A DNA stretch of 9,425 bases from an uncultured Rickettsiales bacterium (GTDB lineage: Bacteria > Pseudomonadota > Alphaproteobacteria > UBA8366). This document shows, piece by piece, positions 1-6,502 of this stretch. The stretch covers positions 1 to 9,425 of the forward strand of contig CAJWTF010000146.1 of the NCBI GenBank assembly GCA_913046825.1, in the 5' to 3' direction. The notes beneath the pieces were generated by a model, which did not search any database, was not told the origin of the DNA, and worked only from the letters and a program-made list of their open reading frames with translations. How positions within the stretch are numbered: the first letter of the stretch is position 1; every line of letters begins with the position of its first letter. The translations under genes were made by a program, and so were the position numbers.

Positions 1-2315
1 ACCTTTTCACTCGTCACCGGCATTTGGATGTGCTCGACACCGTAATCTCTGAGCGCGTCGCAAATCGCGTTGACGATGGCGGCGGGGGCCGGCGTGGTGC
101 CGCCTTCACCTCCGCCCTTGGCACCCATGCGATTGGTCGGCGTCGGAACCTCGTTATGGCCGACAATGAACATCGGTAGGTCGTCGGCGCGCGGCATGAC
201 ATAGTCCATGAACGAGCCGGTTAGCAATTGCCCACTCTCCTGGTCGTAAGCGACCTCTTCCCAAAGCGCCTGCCCTACGCCCTGTCCGATGCCTCCATGG
301 ACCTGACCGTCAACGATCATTGGATTGACCACACGGCCGCAATCGTCGACCGCGGTATATCGGTCCAATTTAACGACACCAGTATCCGGGTCGATTTCGA
401 CTTCGGCCACATGGCAACCGTTTGGATAGGCCGGCATCGGCTTGTCGATTAGACTGGTTGCCCGCAGGGGTCCTTTCAGATCATCCGGCAGGTCACCAGC
501 GTCGTCGTTGGCGGCGCTCGCCACATCGAATAGGCCAGTCGAGCGGTCCGTCCCGCTGACACGGAAAGTGCCATCGATAAACTCGACATCAGCCTCTGCA
601 CATTCCAACAGATGAGCGGCAATCCGCTTGCCCTTATCGACGATCTCATCTCGTGTGATTGTAAACAAATGACCTGCGAGGCGCATTGTCCGCGCCGCGT
701 GAGAGCCGGAGCCATCTTTTACCACTGCCGTGTCGCCATAGACGTAGTCGACGCATTCATAGGGCACTTCCAATAGCGATGCGCCGATTTGCCGGAATGT
801 CGTCTCGTGTCCCTGTCCACTTGAGTGAGAGCCCATGATCATCTCGATCCGGCCTTCCGGTGAGACCGTCATCACCGCGCGTTCTAAGGGCCATCCAGTC
901 GAGGTTTCGACATAGTTGGCCGTACCTATACCCCGCAGCTTGCCCCTCACCTCACTCTCGCTCCTACGCGTCTCTAGCCCGTCCCAATTCGCTAGTTCAA
1001 GCGCCAGCTCCATGCCATGGACAAAGCGTCCGCTGTCATAAGTCACACCCATTGCGTTCGTATACGGCAGTTGTTCGTCCTTGATCAGATTCTTCAAGCG
1101 AATCTCCACCCGGTCGATCCCCATCTCGATGGCCGCCCGGTCGATCAAGCGTTCGAGGACGAAGATAGCCTCGGGTCGCCCGGCACCGCGATAGGCTGTG
1201 ACGGGACAAGTATTAGTCCAGACTGCTTTGGTCGTCACGTCGGCCTGAGGGATGTCGTAAATTCCCGTGGAGACCGTGGGGCCTCGTGCAATCGGCACGA
1301 AGGAAAGCGCGTGACTGCCGAGGTTTCCGTAATTCACCGTGCGCATAGCAAGGAACATTCCATCGCTGTTGAGCGCCAGTTCCGCCTCAGTGAAAAGATC
1401 GCGGCCCGCATAATCGCCGAGCGCCATTTCGCTTCGCGTCCCGGTCCATTTCACCGGACGACCTATTCGCTTCGCCGCCCAGGTCACAAGCGTGAACTCC
1501 GGATAGCATGAGTTGCGTGTTCCATAGCCGCCACCGACATCCCGAGCAATGACGCGCACCGTATCCTCCGGCACCTGAAAGGCCGTGGCGATTTCACGCT
1601 GGAAGCGGTTCACGCCTTGCCCGCCGGCCCACAAGGTGTACCGCTCAGTTACGCCGTTATATTCGGCGACGGCAGCGCGGGGCTCCATCGGGACGCCGGA
1701 GACGCGGTTATTTACAAGGTCCATGCGAACCACGTGCGCCGCCGTCGCGAATGCATCCGCCACGGCGGCAAGGTCGCCTTTCTGATCGTCGACACACACG
1801 TTATTGGATTGCTCGTCCCAAAGCTTCGGCGCACCAGCTGCTAAGGCTTTCACTTGATCGACCACGGCCACTAGTGGTTCGTAGGAAACCTCGACCTGTT
1901 CGGCTGCATCCCGCGCCTGCTCCACGGTCTCCGCGATCACCATCACCACCGCTTCGCCGATGCGTCGCACTTTTTTAGAGACGAGTGGTTCGATCTTTGG
2001 ATAGTAGATTGGCGACCCGTCGCGATTGATAAGTTCGACGTCCTTCGGATTGCCTTGCGCCAGCATCGGATTTAGACCATCCGCTGAATAGTCAGCGCCC
2101 GTGAGCACAACCAAAACACCCGGCATGGCAGCAGCTACATCCGTCCCGATCGAGAGTATGCGCGCATGCGCGTGTGGGGCCCGAGTAAAAGCCGCATAGG
2201 CCTGGTCCGGTCGATTGAAATCGTCGCTATACTCTCCCGCCCCTGTCAGCAGACGATGATCCTCGAACCGAGGTATCGATGCGCCAATCCCTTTACCGCC
2301 GGAACCACCATCCAT
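1..2315 (-). CDS. Xanthine dehydrogenase/CoxL-family molybdopterin-binding large subunit (form II type), 3' end cut by window
   Basis: This is the large catalytic subunit of a molybdenum hydroxylase, which inserts water-derived oxygen into a C-H bond of an aldehyde or N-heteroaromatic. The frame is open through all 771 visible codons. The last visible residues, MPVTSEKV, match the usual family C-terminus, so only about 10-20 residues should be missing. Visible landmarks are the N-terminal PRFEDHRLLTGAGEYSDD, Mo-cofactor loop VGGGYGTRN (260-268), AYRGAGR (374-380), GQGHE (500-504), HGGIGQGVGQALWEE, and KGGGEGG (733-739), whose E737 is the expected catalytic base. AYRGAGR is the signature of form II or putative CoxL; true CO dehydrogenase has AYxCSFR, so CO is an unlikely substrate. 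The ATG at 2315 has AGGGAG at 2325-2330; an in-frame GTG at 2318 is an alternative start. It is last in view of the five-gene operon, 14 bases after the dioxygenase stop. The FeS and FAD subunits are not in the window and may lie beyond position 1. Confidence 0.93.
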   Translation of the reverse strand, partial: MDGGSGGKGIGASIPRFEDHRLLTGAGEYSDDFNRPDQAYAAFTRAPHAHARILSIGTDVAAAMPGVLVVLTGADYSADGLNPMLAQGNPKDVELINRDGSPIYYPKIEPLVSKKVRRIGEAVVMVIAETVEQARDAAEQVEVSYEPLVAVVDQVKALAAGAPKLWDEQSNNVCVDDQKGDLAAVADAFATAAHVVRMDLVNNRVSGVPMEPRAAVAEYNGVTERYTLWAGGQGVNRFQREIATAFQVPEDTVRVIARDVGGGYGTRNSCYPEFTLVTWAAKRIGRPVKWTGTRSEMALGDYAGRDLFTEAELALNSDGMFLAMRTVNYGNLGSHALSFVPIARGPTVSTGIYDIPQADVTTKAVWTNTCPVTAYRGAGRPEAIFVLERLIDRAAIEMGIDRVEIRLKNLIKDEQLPYTNAMGVTYDSGRFVHGMELALELANWDGLETRRSESEVRGKLRGIGTANYVETSTGWPLERAVMTVSPEGRIEMIMGSHSSGQGHETTFRQIGASLLEVPYECVDYVYGDTAVVKDGSGSHAARTMRLAGHLFTITRDEIVDKGKRIAAHLLECAEADVEFIDGTFRVSGTDRSTGLFDVASAANDDAGDLPDDLKGPLRATSLIDKPMPAYPNGCHVAEVEIDPDTGVVKLDRYTAVDDCGRVVNPMIVDGQVHGGIGQGVGQALWEEVAYDQESGQLLTGSFMDYVMPRADDLPMFIVGHNEVPTPTNRMGAKGGGEGGTTPAPAAIVNAICDALRDYGVEHIQMPVTSEK

Positions 2316-2329
2316 CACCCATGTCTCCC

Positions 2330-3202
2330 TTAAGCGGCGGCGCTCATTCGCTTCGCATCCTTAATCTGAGCGCGGTGCAGCAAGCGCCTCTCGTTCGGAT
2401 CAAGCGCGTCGCGGCGATGCAGCGTGCAACGATTGTCCCAAACGACGACGTCACCGAGCCGCCACTTTTGCGTCCACGTGAATTCTGGTTGCGTTATATG
2501 CGTGAATAACTCGTCCAGTAGCGCATCGCTCTCCGCCTCCGGTAATTCGCGAATGAAGGCTCGAGCCCGGCGACCGAGATAGATAACCTTACGCCCGGTC
2601 TCGGGATGTTCCGCCACCAATGGATGGACGGCGCCTGGAACATCGTCCCGATTTTCATAAACTTCCTGATAACCCTTACGCACTTGACCGACGCTATTGT
2701 GGGAGGAATCGTGCTTGCACGTCAGCCCGCTAATCCGTTCCTTCATCTCATCCGAAAGTGCGTCATAGGCGACCCCCGTGCTGGCATAGCCCGTATCACC
2801 GCCTTCCAGCGGCAATTCAATGGCGTACAGAATGCTCGCCTTCGGAGGCAGCTCGTTATAGGACATGTCGGTGTGCCATTTGGATTCGTACGAGCCAAGA
2901 CTTCCGATCGGCACGCCATCCACCGTCACATTTGAGATTACCGCAAGTTGTGGATATTCAGGCTTCCAATATTTTCCGTTAGCATTGATCGGCGCCATAT
3001 CAAGTTCCCCGAACCTGTTCGCGAAAGCGAGGAATTTATCATCGTCGAGATCCTGGCAGGGAAAGCGCAACACGCCGTTATTATCCAGCCACGCTTGATA
3101 AATCCGCGCGAAACCCGCGTCGTTCAACTCGTCCAGTTTTACATTCCAAACATCGGCCCCAAGCGCCGCGCCACTTGGCACGATTTTCATTTCATCAGTC
3201 AT
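2330..3202 (-). CDS. TauD/TfdA-family Fe(II)/2-oxoglutarate-dependent dioxygenase
   Basis: This predicted cytoplasmic non-haem iron dioxygenase of 290 residues couples 2-oxoglutarate decarboxylation to hydroxylation of a substrate, often an organic acid, sulfonate or aryl ether. The facial triad is visible as WHTD (H110, D112) and DNRCTLH (H262). R277 in HRAQI sits 15 residues after the distal His, the same spacing as the 2-oxoglutarate-binding Arg of E. coli TauD (H255/R270). The length is normal for the family. The start is well supported: GAGGAG lies 7 bases before the ATG, in a 14-base gap after the CoA-transferase stop at 3217. Its own stop overlaps the Shine-Dalgarno region of the Mo-hydroxylase gene, which suggests translational coupling. 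Family membership is secure; the substrate cannot be read from the sequence. Its operon partners argue for an aromatic or carboxylic-acid catabolic substrate rather than taurine, since no sulfonate transporter or sulfur gene is nearby. Confidence 0.92.
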   Translation of the reverse strand: MTDEMKIVPSGAALGADVWNVKLDELNDAGFARIYQAWLDNNGVLRFPCQDLDDDKFLAFANRFGELDMAPINANGKYWKPEYPQLAVISNVTVDGVPIGSLGSYESKWHTDMSYNELPPKASILYAIELPLEGGDTGYASTGVAYDALSDEMKERISGLTCKHDSSHNSVGQVRKGYQEVYENRDDVPGAVHPLVAEHPETGRKVIYLGRRARAFIRELPEAESDALLDELFTHITQPEFTWTQKWRLGDVVVWDNRCTLHRRDALDPNERRLLHRAQIKDAKRMSAAA

Positions 3203-3216
3203 TGTATTCTCCTCAT

Positions 3217-4404
3217 CTATCCGTTCGATGATTTCACGGCGGCTATCTGCTCGTCGGTATAACCGGCGACGCCGCGCAACACCTCGTCCGTATCGACACC
3301 GAGATCAGGCGCCCCCACTGGGTCACGTACAGGCGTCTCGGTTAAGGTCATCGGCGAGCGGATACCCGTAACACTCCCGAACCGTGGATGTGCTTGGTCA
3401 ACCACCAAACCCCGCGCCGCAACGTCATCGGATGACAGCGCTTCGCCAACATTCCTAACTTCTCCCGCCGGGATGCCGAAAGACGCCATCTTATCGATCC
3501 AATGTGCGCGCGTTTCTTTCATAAATACCGCGTTCAAAACCTCGGCAAGCTCCCCACGGTTCTCCACACGTTTTGCGTTTTCGGAAAACCGGGGATCTTC
3601 AACGAGTTCGGGCCGCTCCAGGCAATCCTCGCAGAATGTTTTGTAGAGGCGATTGTTTGTCATCGTCACCATGATCGGTCCGTCCGACGCCGTGAACAGC
3701 CCGACCGGTTGCGCCAAGGCATTACTGTTGCCGTAGCGTCCCATCACGACTTCATCAATCAGAAAAGCATTCGACGCATGATGCAACATGTTGACTGCCG
3801 TATCGAACAACGGGACGTCGATGCGCTGACCTTTGCCAATTTTCTCCCGCGCGATGATTGCCGCCAGGATGGCTTGGCCCGCGAACATGCCGGTGAACAT
3901 ATCAGCGATGGAGACACCGGTGCGCATCGGCTCGCCATCTGGATCGCCTGTCAGAGACATAAAGCCGCTTTCCGCCTGTACGATGGGGTCATATCCGGGG
4001 CGGTCCTTCAACGGACCGTCACGGCCATACGCCGAGATGGAAGCAAAGATGAGTTGTGGATTGATCGCGCTCAAATCCTCATATCCGATGCCGTAGCGAT
4101 CCATGACGCCAGAGCGGTAATTTTCCACCACTACATCCGCATTCGCGGCCATCGCCCGAATAGCGTCGCCACCTTCTTGTGTGCGGATATTAATTGCCAC
4201 GCTCTTCTTATTGCGATTCACCGCCAAGAAGTAAGTGGAGAAATCCAACGTCGGCGAGATGTTAAAGCCTCTGGTGTCGTCACCACCCTGCGGGTTTTCA
4301 ATTTTGATAATTTCCGCACCTAGATCACCCAACACAACGGTGCAATACGGGCCTGCCAAAACACGGGTAAAGTCGAGAACACGGATACCGTCGAGCGCGG
4401 TCAT
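3217..4404 (-). CDS. CaiB/BaiF family (class III) CoA-transferase
   Basis: This enzyme of 395 residues moves CoA between a CoA thioester and a free carboxylic acid through an aspartyl intermediate, normally as an intertwined dimer. The N-terminus from MTALDGIRVLDFTRVLAGPY is the classic family opening. It is followed by GDLGAEIIKIENPQGGD, VENYRSGVMDRYGIGYEDL and YGRDGPLKDRPGYDPIVQA, then GVSIADMFTG. D168 there matches the catalytic Asp169 of formyl-CoA transferase (Frc). The frame stays open upstream to 4590, but that 62-codon extension lies inside the hydratase gene and does not resemble the family. AGGA at 4411-4414, six bases before the ATG at 4404, fixes the start. Within the operon it probably activates a dicarboxylic or ring-opened acid for the neighbouring hydratase. 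A formyl-CoA transferase role is not supported, because the nearby ThDP enzyme does not look like oxalyl-CoA decarboxylase. The donor and acceptor acids are unknown. Confidence 0.93.
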   Translation of the reverse strand: MTALDGIRVLDFTRVLAGPYCTVVLGDLGAEIIKIENPQGGDDTRGFNISPTLDFSTYFLAVNRNKKSVAINIRTQEGGDAIRAMAANADVVVENYRSGVMDRYGIGYEDLSAINPQLIFASISAYGRDGPLKDRPGYDPIVQAESGFMSLTGDPDGEPMRTGVSIADMFTGMFAGQAILAAIIAREKIGKGQRIDVPLFDTAVNMLHHASNAFLIDEVVMGRYGNSNALAQPVGLFTASDGPIMVTMTNNRLYKTFCEDCLERPELVEDPRFSENAKRVENRGELAEVLNAVFMKETRAHWIDKMASFGIPAGEVRNVGEALSSDDVAARGLVVDQAHPRFGSVTGIRSPMTLTETPVRDPVGAPDLGVDTDEVLRGVAGYTDEQIAAVKSSNG

Positions 4405-4410
4405 ATAACG

Positions 4411-4414
4411 TCCT
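4411..4414 (-). promoter_or_regulatory. Ribosome binding site fixing the CoA-transferase start
   Basis: AGGA on the minus strand lies six bases upstream of the ATG at 4404. It lies in the 37-base gap after the hydratase stop at 4442. It argues against the in-frame longer start at 4590, which would overlap the hydratase gene by about 150 bases. Confidence 0.6.
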
Positions 4415-4441
4415 ATCTTCGGTTGTTCTCCCACCGCCCGG

Positions 4442-5218
4442 TCAGACGGCATGAACCACACAATTGCTCGTCGGTTTGCCGTCAGAGCCAAGTAGGTGCA
4501 TCCGGGTGATGCGCCCTCCCTCTTCGCACGCGACGAGCGATAACGTGTCATCCCAAAACATAGGACGGCGGAACCAGACCTCCAGATCAAACGCTTTCGG
4601 CGTGTACCGCTTCTCCAGCGCTTCGCGGTAGAAATGGATACCCATCAGGCCAGCGGCAATCGGAGCTCGGAAACCGTGTTCGCGCGCGACTTCTGGATCG
4701 GAATGGATCAAATTGCCCGCTTCATCGCTGTAATTGGCCACATTCTGCGGCACCAGTGTGCGGCGCATGATCTCAGAAAATCCATCTAAACTTTCATCCG
4801 GGCGTGGGATACCTTCGGATACCTCCTTAGGTCCAATCGGCGTGATACCGGACCGCACCGCTTCGACGCAAACCGTGCCATCCCCCCGCGCATAGCTAAA
4901 TTCACACCGCAGGATGCAACCGCGTGGGTGTGGGTTGATTTCCATGACGCGGCCGGAGATCGTAATCTCTTCTTCCAGATGAAAAGGCTCGATTTGCTTT
5001 AAGCGTTGCGAGAGATGGACTCCGCCCAAGATCGGTATTCCGGACGCCATTAACACCCGTAGCGTCGGCAAACCCAACATCGCGACATCCACGGTTGCTC
5101 CGTAAAGTTCCAGATCGATCCCGCTGCATTTAAGCTTTCGCGTCTGATCCCCGGTGGCGACCGAGAATGTCTGCGACGGAAACTCGAAACCCGCATTAAC
5201 TTCCAATACTGCACTCAC
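4442..5218 (-). CDS. MaoC-type double-hotdog hydratase/dehydratase (enoyl-CoA hydratase family)
   Basis: This protein of about 258 residues appears to be built from two hotdog halves (roughly 10-130 and 145-258), as in MaoC, HTD2 and mesaconyl-CoA-hydratase-type proteins that add or remove water from acyl-CoA double bonds. The family signature is in the second half: YSDEAGNLIHSDPEVAREHG followed by FRAPIAAGLMG, with H172 as the catalytic His. The Asp normally five residues before this His in PhaJ-type (R)-hydratases is an Ala here (A167); D165 and N169 lie close by. The start is taken as GTG at 5218, which follows the upstream stop by two bases and has AGGGAG at 5226-5231, seven bases away. 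A TTG at 5239 is in frame but would overlap the preceding gene and lacks a good Shine-Dalgarno. It sits between a ring-cleavage-type dioxygenase and a CoA-transferase, so an unsaturated CoA ester from ring opening is a reasonable but unproven substrate. Confidence 0.85.
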   Translation of the reverse strand: MSAVLEVNAGFEFPSQTFSVATGDQTRKLKCSGIDLELYGATVDVAMLGLPTLRVLMASGIPILGGVHLSQRLKQIEPFHLEEEITISGRVMEINPHPRGCILRCEFSYARGDGTVCVEAVRSGITPIGPKEVSEGIPRPDESLDGFSEIMRRTLVPQNVANYSDEAGNLIHSDPEVAREHGFRAPIAAGLMGIHFYREALEKRYTPKAFDLEVWFRRPMFWDDTLSLVACEEGGRITRMHLLGSDGKPTSNCVVHAV

Positions 5219-5220
5219 AT

Positions 5221-6351
5221 CTAATCTCCCTCGGCCCAACTCTTCACATAATCTATGTCCTCGACATCCGACGGCAGCTCTCCCACTTGCAGGGCGTCAC
5301 GTGTGTCGATCATAACCGCATATTCGTCCGTGGCAGTTTTCGGTTGGACGAGCATATGCTTCAGCGCCTTCGGGCTCGGGCCGTGGGTGAAGCCAGCCGG
5401 GTGAAACGTCACCGTTCCGGAATCAATCCCGGGGCGGCTAAAGAACTCACCTTTGTGATAGAACAGCACTTCGTCGTAATCATCGTTGTTATGGAAAAAC
5501 GGAATCTTCAGTGCATCCGCATCCGTCTCGAACGGGCGCGGCGCGAAGGTGCAGACGACATGCCTTTCGCCGACGAAGGTCGTGTGCGCCGAGGGCGGCA
5601 AATGGTAGCGATGGCTGGTCATCGGCCGTATGTCCTTCACGTTGATGCGCACGACCGAAAGATCACCCTTCCAGCCGACGATATCCAAGGGGTTGTGCGG
5701 ATAGCAAATAGTGCTGATCGTATCCGAACGCTTAACCGCAACCGGCCATGCCGTATCTTCGTCCCGCTGGGCCGCGAAGGCCTCGTCGATATCAGGCGCG
5801 TCGAGCATCGCCGGATCGAAAATCGCGTGATTTCCAACTAACCCTTTATCAGGCAAGGAATAGGTACTGTTCGTTGATTCCACGAGCAGCGCGGTGACAG
5901 GTTGGTCACATTCGATGCGCCACATCGTGCCACGCGGTATAACGATATAATCGCCCGCAGCGAAAGACAGGTGGCCAAAATCGCAAAAAATGTCACCGCT
6001 GCCTTCATGGACAAAAATCAGATCGTCGCCATCGGCATTACGGGCGAGGGTTTCCATCTTCGCGGGCGCTCGCCAAAACCGAATAGACGTGTGAGCATTA
6101 TGAAGGATAGTCGTCGCATCCCACGGCGACGGCTCTGGCGCATTCAAACGCGTCAGGTCAAACGCGCGCGGGCGCAGCGGTCCTTCCCAATCCACCCATC
6201 CGGTTGGCGGGCGTTTGTGATAAAAATGCGCAGCAGGCCCGAAGAAACCCTCCTTGCTCATCTCTCGCTCATAAGTTCCCTCCGGTAACCCGGCATGCGC
6301 TTGGCGAGACGCCTCGCCGCGCATGACCTGTATCGGAATATAACGTTTCAT
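5221..6351 (-). CDS. Homogentisate 1,2-dioxygenase family (HgmA-type) cupin dioxygenase, short form
   Basis: This 376-residue bicupin Fe(II) dioxygenase resembles homogentisate 1,2-dioxygenase, which opens homogentisate to maleylacetoacetate. Its C-terminal cupin carries FFHNNDDYDEVLFY (285-298) and FHPAGFTHGP (316-325). H287 and H323 are 36 residues apart, the same spacing as iron ligands His335 and His371 of human HGD. E294 is the likely third ligand, although it is seven residues after the first His instead of six. The N-terminal cupin includes the stretch LIFVHEGSGDIFCDFGHLSFAAGDYIVIPRG (about 111-141). It is shorter than the roughly 430-450 residue classical HGDs, and no fumarylacetoacetase or maleylacetoacetate isomerase gene accompanies it. 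The true substrate may therefore be another dihydroxylated aromatic acid or hydroquinone. It is the first gene of the minus-strand operon; GAGAGG lies about nine bases before the ATG. Confidence 0.85.
   Translation of the reverse strand: MKRYIPIQVMRGEASRQAHAGLPEGTYEREMSKEGFFGPAAHFYHKRPPTGWVDWEGPLRPRAFDLTRLNAPEPSPWDATTILHNAHTSIRFWRAPAKMETLARNADGDDLIFVHEGSGDIFCDFGHLSFAAGDYIVIPRGTMWRIECDQPVTALLVESTNSTYSLPDKGLVGNHAIFDPAMLDAPDIDEAFAAQRDEDTAWPVAVKRSDTISTICYPHNPLDIVGWKGDLSVVRINVKDIRPMTSHRYHLPPSAHTTFVGERHVVCTFAPRPFETDADALKIPFFHNNDDYDEVLFYHKGEFFSRPGIDSGTVTFHPAGFTHGPSPKALKHMLVQPKTATDEYAVMIDTRDALQVGELPSDVEDIDYVKSWAEGD
5226..5231 (-). promoter_or_regulatory. Ribosome binding site selecting the GTG start of the hydratase gene
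   Basis: AGGGAG on the minus strand lies seven bases before GTG at 5218 and is embedded in the last codons of the upstream dioxygenase gene. The ATG at 5220 is followed at once by TGA and cannot be the start. Confidence 0.55.
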
Positions 6352-6386
6352 CTTCTATCGCCTCTCAATTCATCAGCCGGTATGAA

Positions 6387-6400
6387 AACCTGCCAACCTG
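6387..6400. repeat. Direct repeat AACCTG, 8-base period
   Basis: AACCTG occurs at 6387-6392 and again at 6395-6400, and a related AACCTC is at 6427-6432. The second copy overlaps the candidate minus-strand -35 box. It could be part of a regulator site; evidence is limited to its position and repetition. Confidence 0.25.
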
Positions 6401-6402
6401 TC

Positions 6403-6424
6403 ATTCCCGGGATAGTGCCGGAAT
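6403..6424. repeat. Imperfect inverted repeat ATTCCCGG-N7-CCGGAAT, possible operator
   Basis: The left arm (6403-6410) and right arm (6418-6424) pair except for one extra C in the left arm, around a 7-base spacer. It lies near the middle of the divergent region, where a regulator could control both directions. It is short enough to arise by chance. Confidence 0.35.
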
Positions 6425-6502
6425 CGAACCTCACGTGAAAGGTGGTGAGCTCAAACCATATAAAGAGTAACGCTATCCGCTCCAACCAACCGGACAAGGC
6501 AC

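Larger units (their letters stand above)
6352..6502. promoter_or_regulatory. Divergent promoter/operator region between the catabolic operon and the ThDP gene
   Basis: These 151 bases separate two divergently transcribed units and must hold the start signals of both unless one is transcribed from further away. For the minus operon, TTGGCA (6391-6396) and ATGAAT (6368-6373) are 17 bases apart; the first hexamer is good and the second weak, and the implied start lies very close to the ATG. For the plus gene, GTGAAA (6435-6440) and TATAAA (6459-6464) are 18 bases apart. Small repeats between them (6403-6424, 6387-6400, 6428-6443) could be regulator sites. The promoter hexamers are matched by eye only. 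Confidence 0.45.

Noticed and set aside
1017..1511. A 164-codon plus-strand open frame
   Set aside because: It is antisense to the intact Mo-hydroxylase frame and has no family resemblance.
1..2315. Suspicion that the Mo-hydroxylase gene is broken, because only small open frames are obvious there
   Set aside because: Step-by-step reading of the minus strand gives one frame with no stop or frameshift from 2315 to the window edge; it lacks a stop only because the window ends.
3502..4323. A 273-codon plus-strand open frame
   Set aside because: It lies entirely antisense to the well-supported CoA-transferase gene, and its translation shows no recognisable family; long antisense frames are common in GC-rich genes.
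4405..4590. N-terminal extension of the CoA-transferase to 4590
   Set aside because: It overlaps the hydratase gene, does not resemble the family N-terminus, and a good Shine-Dalgarno sits before the ATG at 4404.
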